Positions 1 through 4,871 of a stretch of DNA of 5,683 bases are shown here, one piece after another (positions within the stretch are counted from its first letter, which is position 1; the number at the start of each line of letters is the position of its first letter). The notes under the pieces were generated by a model. The model was not told the DNA's origin, searched no databases, and saw nothing but the letters and a program-made list of their open reading frames with translations. The translations under genes were made by a program, and so were the position numbers. The DNA lies in contig CP070790.1 of the NCBI GenBank assembly GCA_020346805.1, positions 1,841,492 to 1,847,174 on the forward strand, written 5' to 3'. The stretch is from Planctomycetota bacterium. GTDB taxonomy: Bacteria > Planctomycetota > Phycisphaerae > UBA1845 > PWPN01.

Positions 1-1
1 C

Positions 2-676
2 GATGCGGGGAAGCTGGTTTGGGGATTGGGGGGCAACTGCCTTTTGCTACTGGCGTTGTTGTTTTCCGCCAAGAGGACAAATAAACCGACCCTGGCCTGG
101 CTGATGCTATTTGCATTACTCCTCACCGCAGGATTTATATGGGTGCGTACCCCCGACTGGACAGTCAGTCAATGGTTGGCGTTAAACTGGCCGATAGCGG
201 TGTCGGCGGCGGGGGTTCCGGTTATTCTATTGAATATTACCACCACCAAGATCAAGGGATGGCATGCATTTACAGAACCGCTGTATTTAACCGGGATGTT
301 CGTTTGCCCAATTATTGCCATTTCGGGGCTTACCTTTATCGAGCAACTTAAGTTGCCTTCCTGGATACCCTCCACGACCTTTGCCATACTGAGTGGGGTG
401 TGTTTTTTGACGGCCCTTGGCCCCGGGCCGAAATCGTTATCTGCGGTAGGGGCCCTATGTATGGTGATAGGAATTTGGCACTTGCGAGAATTAACCGGAT
501 TAGTTATTATCCCCACAATGTACTTCTACGGAGTCCTTGCCGGAGTAGTGGTGTCGGCCATGTCTTTTGTCTTTCAAGAGCGGGGCCGAGGCAACACCGT
601 TATTATTCTCAAGTGGGGAGGTGTTTTGTGGGCCCTGACATTTGTTATCGCCGGACTTCTCGCCCCCCACTTCTGA
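2..676 (+). CDS. Polytopic integral membrane protein of unknown function, 5' end outside the window
   Basis: The reading frame is open from the left edge to the TGA at 674-676, giving 224 residues. The TTG at 26 is only the first possible start codon inside the window; eight more codons precede it with no stop, so I treat the gene as 5'-truncated by the window. Hydrophobic stretches suggest about seven or eight membrane helices (in-window residues roughly 10-23, 32-50, 62-80, 92-113, 125-140, 146-161, 165-191 and 201-222). The loops between them are short, with basic or polar residues such as SAKRTNK near residue 22 and QERGRGN near 192. The protein ends inside or just after the last helix. 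I see no transporter signature, catalytic motif or soluble domain and do not recognise the family. The WYL regulator gene follows after 31 bases on the same strand, so co-transcription is likely. The membrane location is well supported; the function is unknown. Confidence 0.75.
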   Translation, partial: DAGKLVWGLGGNCLLLLALLFSAKRTNKPTLAWLMLFALLLTAGFIWVRTPDWTVSQWLALNWPIAVSAAGVPVILLNITTTKIKGWHAFTEPLYLTGMFVCPIIAISGLTFIEQLKLPSWIPSTTFAILSGVCFLTALGPGPKSLSAVGALCMVIGIWHLRELTGLVIIPTMYFYGVLAGVVVSAMSFVFQERGRGNTVIILKWGGVLWALTFVIAGLLAPHF

Positions 677-692
677 AATAATCTCCCGCGCC

Positions 693-698
693 AAGAGG
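693..698 (+). promoter_or_regulatory. Ribosome binding site of the WYL regulator gene
   Basis: AAGAGG lies nine bases before the GTG at 708 and supports that codon as the start rather than a downstream ATG. It sits inside the 8-mer CAAGAGGT (692-699), which recurs twice in the leader of the glycosidase gene, so it may have a second role as an operator. Confidence 0.6.
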
Positions 699-707
699 TA
701 GAACAAG

Positions 708-1679
708 GTGAAAGTCAGCCGGATATACCGTCTGTTGAAACTGATTACCACGCTTCAAACGGGCAAGCAGTACAGCGTTCGGGATTTGGCCGGCATGCTT
801 GAGATCAGCCGGCGGACGTTGTTTCGCGATCTCAATTTACTCAAGCATGCGGGGGTTCCGGTGAGCTACGACAACGAGTCCCGGCGTTACAGAATTGCCA
901 AGAGTTTCTTTCTGCCGCCGGTTAATTTTACACATGAGGAAGCACTGGGATTATTGGTATTAACGCGAAAGTATAGTACACGTGCCGCCCTTCCTAACTT
1001 CAAAGCCATTGCCAGCGCAATGATGAAAATTGAAAGCTCCCTGCCATCCGAGATCCGGGAATACTGCGGGAATTTACTGGAAAACATTGAATGTCGTTTT
1101 TCTCCCATGGCCGACGTCAGTCGGGCATCGGGGATATTCGAACGTCTACTGCAATCCACCCGCACGCAAGAAATGTTGAAGATCAAATATGACTCATACT
1201 ATGAAAAACAAGAGATCCAAACCAGGATCAATCCATATCGACTGGTTTTCATCACCCGGGCCTGGTACGTTCTAGGCTACAGCGGTATGCACCGAGAAAT
1301 TCGGACGTTCAAAGTGGAACGGATTTTAGAGGCGATCCCAACGGGCAGGCAGTTCCGTCCGGATCCGAAATTCGATCTCAACACCTATTTTGGTAACGCC
1401 TGGCAGATGATACGAGGGGATCGTCGATACCACGTGCGTATTCGTTTTTCGCCCAAGGTGGCTGGTAATGTTGAAGAAGTATTGTGGCATGCAACGCAAC
1501 AAACCAAACGCCTGGACGACGGATCCCTACTCTATGAAGCGGATGTGGATGGAGTGTGTGAGATTTCCTGGTGGGTGCTTGGTTACGGTAAAGAGGCGAT
1601 GGTGGAGGGGCCGGCAGCTTTGAAAAAGATTATACGGACTCACATCGATTCGATGGCGGAAATGTACGGCATTTCGTGA
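708..1679 (+). CDS. YafY-type transcriptional regulator (HTH_11 + WYL domains)
   Basis: A 323-residue cytoplasmic DNA-binding regulator. Residues 1-65 form a DeoR/HTH_11-like winged helix: SVRDLAGMLEISRRTLFRD (about 23-41) is the helix-turn-helix, and YDNESRRYRI (54-63) is the wing. Residues about 150-216 form the WYL domain, with INPYRLVF at 174-181, AWYVLGY at 185-191 (WYV in place of the eponymous WYL) and REIRTFKVERI at 196-206. R199 and the basic residues around it match the conserved ligand-contacting surface of the family. The rest, about 239-323, looks like the WCX C-terminal extension. WYL proteins are known as regulators that sense ligands, often nucleotides or nucleic acids; the ligand and targets here are unknown. 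The GTG start is chosen because AAGAGG lies nine bases upstream and because the HTH begins at once after it. The dtd gene follows after 12 bases. Length and domain order are normal for the family. Confidence 0.93.
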   Translation: MKVSRIYRLLKLITTLQTGKQYSVRDLAGMLEISRRTLFRDLNLLKHAGVPVSYDNESRRYRIAKSFFLPPVNFTHEEALGLLVLTRKYSTRAALPNFKAIASAMMKIESSLPSEIREYCGNLLENIECRFSPMADVSRASGIFERLLQSTRTQEMLKIKYDSYYEKQEIQTRINPYRLVFITRAWYVLGYSGMHREIRTFKVERILEAIPTGRQFRPDPKFDLNTYFGNAWQMIRGDRRYHVRIRFSPKVAGNVEEVLWHATQQTKRLDDGSLLYEADVDGVCEISWWVLGYGKEAMVEGPAALKKIIRTHIDSMAEMYGIS

Positions 1680-1691
1680 TAGAATGTTGCT

Positions 1692-2141
1692 ATGCGAGCA
1701 ACGGTTCAAAGAGTTTCTGAAGCCAAAGTTACGGTGGAGGGGCAAGTTGTGGGGTTGATCGGTCCAGGACTGCTAGTCTACCTTGGGGTTGGAAAAGACG
1801 ACGGGCCGGAGGACGTGCGTTATATAGTAGATAAGATCTCGGGACTTCGCATTTTCAACGATGCCGACGGCAAGATGAATTTGAGTATCACGGATATCAA
1901 AGGGGGTATTCTTCTGATCAGCGCTTTTGCTTTACAGGCCGACGCCCGCAAGGGACGTCGTCCCTCATTTGATCCCGCCGCCGATCCCGAATCAGCCAAT
2001 TCACTATACGAGCAGGTATGCGATGAATTAGAACGCACCGGCCTGAGTGTGGCGCGGGGCATTTTCCGGGCCCACATGGACGTAATCAGTACCAATGACG
2101 GACCAGTCTGTATACTACTAGATTCCAAACGTACCTTTTAA
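1692..2141 (+). CDS. dtd: D-aminoacyl-tRNA deacylase
   Basis: A cytoplasmic homodimeric proofreading enzyme that hydrolyses D-aminoacyl-tRNA, and glycine mischarged on tRNA(Ala), to free tRNA and amino acid. The 149-residue protein has the usual family length and starts with the typical [15 protein letters not shown]. The Gly-cisPro chiral selectivity motif is intact at G137-P138 in NDGPV (135-139), and the conserved [11 protein letters not shown] segment lies at 83-93. The other active-site motif, SQFTL in most members, reads S77-A78-F79-A80-L81, so both the Gln and the Thr are replaced by Ala. Older work proposed that Thr as nucleophile; later work puts the weight on main-chain atoms and the tRNA 2'-OH, so activity is still plausible. 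The ATG is 12 bases after the stop of the WYL regulator and has no purine-rich ribosome binding site, which suggests translational coupling. I am sure of the family and less sure of full activity. Confidence 0.96.
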   Translation: MRATVQRVSEAKVTVEGQVVGLIGPGLLVYLGVGKDDGPEDVRYIVDKISGLRIFNDADGKMNLSITDIKGGILLISAFALQADARKGRRPSFDPAADPESANSLYEQVCDELERTGLSVARGIFRAHMDVISTNDGPVCILLDSKRTF

Positions 2142-2172
2142 AACGAAACAAACGACGAGAACAATCATGTTG

Positions 2173-2201
2173 TTGACAGCATCGAGCGGGGACATTAGAT
2201 T
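2173..2201 (+). promoter_or_regulatory. Sigma70-like promoter for the glycosidase gene
   Basis: A perfect -35 TTGACA at 2173-2178 is followed after 17 bases by TAGATT at 2196-2201, which matches four of six positions of TATAAT. Transcription would start near 2208, about 65 bases before the ATG at 2274. The placement between dtd and the glycosidase gene and the exact spacing support it. Confidence 0.5.
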
Positions 2202-2210
2202 CCCTGATCC

Positions 2211-2225
2211 GCCCCGCGCCGGGGC
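2211..2225. repeat. GC-rich perfect dyad in the glycosidase leader
   Basis: GCCCCG (2211-2216) and CGGGGC (2220-2225) are perfect inverted repeats around a three-base centre. The dyad begins a few bases after the predicted transcription start. CCCCGC at 2212-2217 is also complementary to GCGGGG at 2186-2191 in the promoter spacer, so two alternative stems exist in the DNA. There is no T-tract after it, which argues against a terminator of dtd; an operator or a 5' leader hairpin is more likely. Confidence 0.45.
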
Positions 2226-2226
2226 A

Positions 2227-2258
2227 CAAGAGGTCTAACTTTAATTATTACAAGAGGT
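2227..2258 (+). repeat. Two direct copies of CAAGAGGT before the glycosidase gene
   Basis: CAAGAGGT occurs at 2227-2234 and 2251-2258, with starts 24 bases apart. The same 8-mer is at 692-699 before the WYL regulator. The first copy extends its match with the regulator leader to CAAGAGGTNNAAC. The first copy lies about 40 bases before the ATG, too far to act as a ribosome binding site. Confidence 0.45.
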
Positions 2259-2259
2259 T

Positions 2260-2263
2260 GGAG
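2260..2263 (+). promoter_or_regulatory. Ribosome binding site of the glycosidase gene
   Basis: GGAG lies ten bases before the ATG at 2274 and supports this start. The AAGAGG at 2252-2257 is a second purine-rich stretch but is 16 bases away, longer than usual. Confidence 0.5.
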
Positions 2264-2273
2264 ATAAAGAAGT

Positions 2274-4391
2274 ATGGCAGAAAAATCGGTTCATCCAAGC
2301 ACAACCAAGATGATCAACAACACCTTCCTGGTAGGAACCCAGTACTACCGTTCACCCACCCCGCTTCCGGAAGACTGGGAACGAGATCTGGAAAATATTC
2401 GCGACTGCGGGATGAACATTATTAGGCTGTGGCTGGTATGGTCGTGGATGAATTCCGCACCCGATAAATACGACTTCGAGGATGTGGAGAAGATTCTGGA
2501 GCTATGCAAGCAGAACGATATCAGGGCCGTTTTACTGACCAGTCTGGAAGCGGCACCGGCATGGATGATCCGCGAGAATTCGGATTGTCACTATATTTCC
2601 AGAAAAGGCCTGCCGCGTTATACGAGCTCCGGGGCCAATCTGACGCCCGGCGGATTTCCGGGCCTATGCATGGACCACAAGATCGTGCAGGAAAAAGGTG
2701 CGGAGTGGATTGCGGCCACCGCCAAACATTTCAGTAATAATGATGTGATCTACGGCTGGGAACCGCAAAACGAACCCATGATGGAAGGGGCCCGTTATCA
2801 CGACGAAGTATATTGTTACTGCGATGCGACACTGATGCGCTTCCGCGATTGGCTGCAGCGTAAATATAAGACATTAGAGGCCCTTGATGCGAGCTGGCGT
2901 CAGAAACACAGTTGTTGGGAAGACGTGCTCCCGCCACGGGAGGGGGGCAGTTGGCCGGATTGGATCGATTGGCGTAATTTTGCCCTGGATAACATCAACG
3001 ATCATCTGAACTGGCGCAAAAAAGCCATTGAAGATAATGCCCCCAACCACGCGATTTTAATGCACGGTCGGGCCAATACCGGCGGTCTGCTGGATACCAA
3101 TACCCAGGTTATCGATGACTGGCGGCTGGCCAAGCTGGTCGATCTTTACGGACAGGCGGCCTTTCCGGGAAGGATGGGCGACGTCGATTATCCCTTGAGT
3201 ATGGAAGTCACCCGGTGTTCTTGTCCCGGCAAGGTCTGGTGGCAGGCGGAATTGCAGGGGGGCGGTCATGGCATGGGAACCGGTCGGCACTTCGTACTGA
3301 GAGGCGACAAGCTGGCTTACTGGTCCTGGGTAGCGGTAGCTATGGGGGCCAAGGCGGTTCTATACTGGCAGTATCGGCCGGAGCGGATGGGTTATGAGTA
3401 CGGGTTCGGCCTGACCGACCTGGATGGGAGTGGTACCGATCGCACCGAGGCGGTCAAGAAGCTCAGCGTGGTGCTGAACAAACATGCCGACTTGTTTAAT
3501 GCCGCCAAGGAACAGACAAATGAGGTGGCCCTGACCTGCGGGCCTAACAGCTACATCATCCACGGGGTCAGTGAATTCATGGCCACCGCCCCCATCGATT
3601 CGATCAAAGGTATATATGCGGTTCTTATGGAAGGCGACCTTGGGGCGGATGTCATTCGGGCCGACGAAGAGGCGGTGGATGATGATTACAGCAAATACAA
3701 GATGATCGTTATGCCCTGCCCCACCTGGATCAGCCCCAGGACGGCAGAGAAACTCCGCGAATTTGTCTCCAACGGGGGAATCCTGATATCCGAAGCGTCG
3801 TTCGGCCAATACGACGAAAGATTTCTGGCCTCGACCATGGTGCCGGGGATGGGCATGGATGAGGTGTTCGGGGTGCGACGGGCGGAAAGCGAAATTTTGT
3901 CGGTAGAGGAGACGAAACTCAAATACAAGAACGTCGAGATACCCAGCCGATACTATCGCGAGGTCCTGGTACCCAGGGGTGCTGAGGTCATCGGTACCCA
4001 CGACGACGGCACGCCGGCGATTACGGTCAATAAATTCGGCAAGGGTAAGGCCGTCTACATGGGCTCCAACCCTTTTATGGAATACTTCCACAATCGCAAT
4101 GCCGAATTATGGACCTTTATGCAGGATATGACCGCAGAACTGAAACGAGCGGTATATACCGACAGTCGCAAAACCCAAGGGCGGCAACTAAGCTGCGGCG
4201 ATAAGCGGATCGTGTTTTTGTTCAATCACAAGGAGGAGCCGGTCGAGACAACACTGACCATAACCAACGAGCAGCGTACGCCGACCGAACTGATCGACGA
4301 GCAGAAGGTTGATTACCAACAGAAAGGTCCGGATATCAGGATCACCCTGAATCTGGAGCCTTTCGACGTCAAGTGTTACTTGTTTGGCTAA
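2274..4391 (+). CDS. GH42-type beta-galactosidase-like glycoside hydrolase
   Basis: A 705-residue retaining glycosidase, near the usual GH42 length. Residues about 13-395 form the TIM-barrel: an early segment with GMNIIRLWLVWSW, a SLEAAPAWM strand (about 93-101), GWEPQNEP with candidate acid/base E167, and WWQAELQGG with candidate nucleophile E326, followed by AKAVLYWQYRPE. Residues about 400-610 match the GH42 trimerisation domain (YAVLMEGDLGADV at 448-460, SNGGILISEAS, and KGKAVYMGSN from 590). Residues about 640-705 are a small beta C-terminal domain. GH42 enzymes release terminal beta-galactose, some alpha-L-arabinopyranose; the substrate cannot be read here. There is no signal peptide, so it should act in the cytoplasm on imported oligosaccharides. 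Of the four zinc cysteines of the Thermus A4 enzyme, C132, C181 and C183 are present and the fourth position is T186. It has its own promoter and is followed by a terminator-like hairpin. Confidence 0.9.
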   Translation: MAEKSVHPSTTKMINNTFLVGTQYYRSPTPLPEDWERDLENIRDCGMNIIRLWLVWSWMNSAPDKYDFEDVEKILELCKQNDIRAVLLTSLEAAPAWMIRENSDCHYISRKGLPRYTSSGANLTPGGFPGLCMDHKIVQEKGAEWIAATAKHFSNNDVIYGWEPQNEPMMEGARYHDEVYCYCDATLMRFRDWLQRKYKTLEALDASWRQKHSCWEDVLPPREGGSWPDWIDWRNFALDNINDHLNWRKKAIEDNAPNHAILMHGRANTGGLLDTNTQVIDDWRLAKLVDLYGQAAFPGRMGDVDYPLSMEVTRCSCPGKVWWQAELQGGGHGMGTGRHFVLRGDKLAYWSWVAVAMGAKAVLYWQYRPERMGYEYGFGLTDLDGSGTDRTEAVKKLSVVLNKHADLFNAAKEQTNEVALTCGPNSYIIHGVSEFMATAPIDSIKGIYAVLMEGDLGADVIRADEEAVDDDYSKYKMIVMPCPTWISPRTAEKLREFVSNGGILISEASFGQYDERFLASTMVPGMGMDEVFGVRRAESEILSVEETKLKYKNVEIPSRYYREVLVPRGAEVIGTHDDGTPAITVNKFGKGKAVYMGSNPFMEYFHNRNAELWTFMQDMTAELKRAVYTDSRKTQGRQLSCGDKRIVFLFNHKEEPVETTLTITNEQRTPTELIDEQKVDYQQKGPDIRITLNLEPFDVKCYLFG

Positions 4392-4421
4392 GCACGTCGA
4401 CATTTAACAGTCACTTTAAAG

Positions 4422-4467
4422 CAAACCTAGCTCAGCATATCCCACAGGATAGGTTGAGTTTGTTTTT
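4422..4467 (+). terminator. Probable rho-independent terminator of the glycosidase gene
   Basis: Thirty bases after the stop codon, CAAA (4422-4425) and CTCA (4431-4434) can pair with TGAGTTTG (4455-4462) around an inner stem TATCC (4438-4442)/GGATA (4447-4451) with loop CACA. Five T residues follow directly at 4463-4467. An alternative outer stem is AACCTA (4424-4429)/TAGGTT (4450-4455). The stem is bulged and low in GC, so the strength is uncertain. Confidence 0.5.
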
Positions 4468-4660
4468 CCCCTGAAATATTAATTACCAACAGTGAATGTA
4501 CGTAAAGTAGTAATTTAGCGCGCTTTATACAGGTCCTGAGGAAATCTAATATATTTTCTGAACAGGTTCGGGCCACGAGAATGAAGATAACAGGGCACTA
4601 TCGGGAACACCGAACATCCAAGTCAAATATTATTTTCACAAAGTTCTATGGGCAACTATT
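4468..4660. other. AT-rich non-coding stretch without recognised gene
   Basis: Between the terminator and the next promoter I see no credible gene. The stretch holds one imperfect hairpin, CCTGAGGAAA (4535-4544) with TTTTCT (4554-4559) and CAGG (4563-4566), and a direct repeat ACAGGT at 4529-4534 and 4562-4567 flanking it. A 29-codon frame at 4581-4670 has no ribosome binding site and is probably chance. Confidence 0.4.
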
Positions 4661-4694
4661 TTTACTATGAATTTATTTGTGCTTATAGTATAAT
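4661..4694 (+). promoter_or_regulatory. Sigma70-like promoter for the LamG protein gene
   Basis: TTTACT (4661-4666, four of six matches to TTGACA) is followed after 17 bases by TATAGT (4684-4689). A perfect TATAAT overlaps at 4689-4694, but with no good -35 at the standard distance. The surrounding DNA is strongly AT-rich. Transcription would start near 4697-4702 and leave a leader of about 170 bases. No sigma54-type GG-N10-GC element was found in the gap. Confidence 0.5.
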
Positions 4695-4717
4695 ATCAGG
4701 GTAGGATAACCGGGTTG

Positions 4718-4737
4718 GGAAGTAATGACTTCCTTTT
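4718..4737 (+). ncRNA. Leader hairpin with short T-run
   Basis: GGAAGT (4718-4723) and ACTTCC (4728-4733) form a perfect six-base-pair stem with loop AATG, followed by TTTT at 4734-4737. It may be a weak attenuator or a leader stem. CTTCCTT (4729-4735) is also complementary, with one G-U pair, to the Shine-Dalgarno AAGGAGG at 4857-4863. Confidence 0.35.
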
Positions 4738-4763
4738 AAGGTAACGCATCTTTATAAATCAAG

Positions 4764-4816
4764 GTTTGGTCATCCCATTCCGGTACAGGAATACGCTCAC
4801 GGGATTAAGTCCAAAC
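4764..4816 (+). ncRNA. Nested three-part stem in the LamG gene leader, candidate cis-regulatory RNA
   Basis: Three collinear stems nest in 53 bases: GTTTGG (4764-4769)/CCAAAC (4811-4816), ATCCC (4772-4776)/GGGAT (4801-4805) and ATTCC (4777-4781)/GGAAT (4788-4792). The terminal loop is GGTACA. An eight-base bulge (4793-4800) and an internal loop of two and five bases interrupt the helix. All 16 pairs are Watson-Crick. The architecture resembles a structured RNA element, but I cannot match it to a known riboswitch class. Confidence 0.4.
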
Positions 4817-4856
4817 AACACCCACTTAACCTTTGGGGAAAGGGAAGGTTTAACAT

Positions 4857-4863
4857 AAGGAGG
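4857..4863 (+). promoter_or_regulatory. Consensus Shine-Dalgarno of the LamG protein gene
   Basis: AAGGAGG, eight bases before the ATG at 4872, is a full anti-16S match and fixes the start of the last gene. Just upstream, AACCTT (4828-4833) can pair with AAGGTT (4845-4850), placing a hairpin six bases before the site. Confidence 0.8.
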
Positions 4864-4871
4864 AGTTTGAA

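Noticed and set aside
400..681. Plus-strand frame of 93 codons overlapping the membrane protein gene
   Set aside because: It lies in another frame within a clearly hydrophobic membrane protein, and its product has no coherent hydrophobic pattern or domain.
2211..2225. GCCCCG/CGGGGC as terminator of dtd
   Set aside because: The stem is short and is followed by ACAAGAGG rather than a T-tract; it also lies downstream of a good promoter for the next gene.
3360..4091. Long open frame of 243 codons on the minus strand inside the glycosidase gene
   Set aside because: It is fully antisense to a well-supported GH42 gene, its protein is rich in His, Arg and Pro without recognisable motif, and no ribosome binding site or promoter was seen. 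It is a codon-use shadow.
4651..4664. Sigma54-type promoter before the LamG gene, as for PEP-CTERM genes controlled by PrsR in some bacteria
   Set aside because: No GG-N10-GC pair was found in the gap, whereas a sigma70-like element is present.
4581..4670. 29-codon open frame in the intergenic gap (starts MKITGHYREH)
   Set aside because: It has no Shine-Dalgarno, lies upstream of the predicted promoter of the next gene, and has no hydrophobic helix or other small-protein feature.
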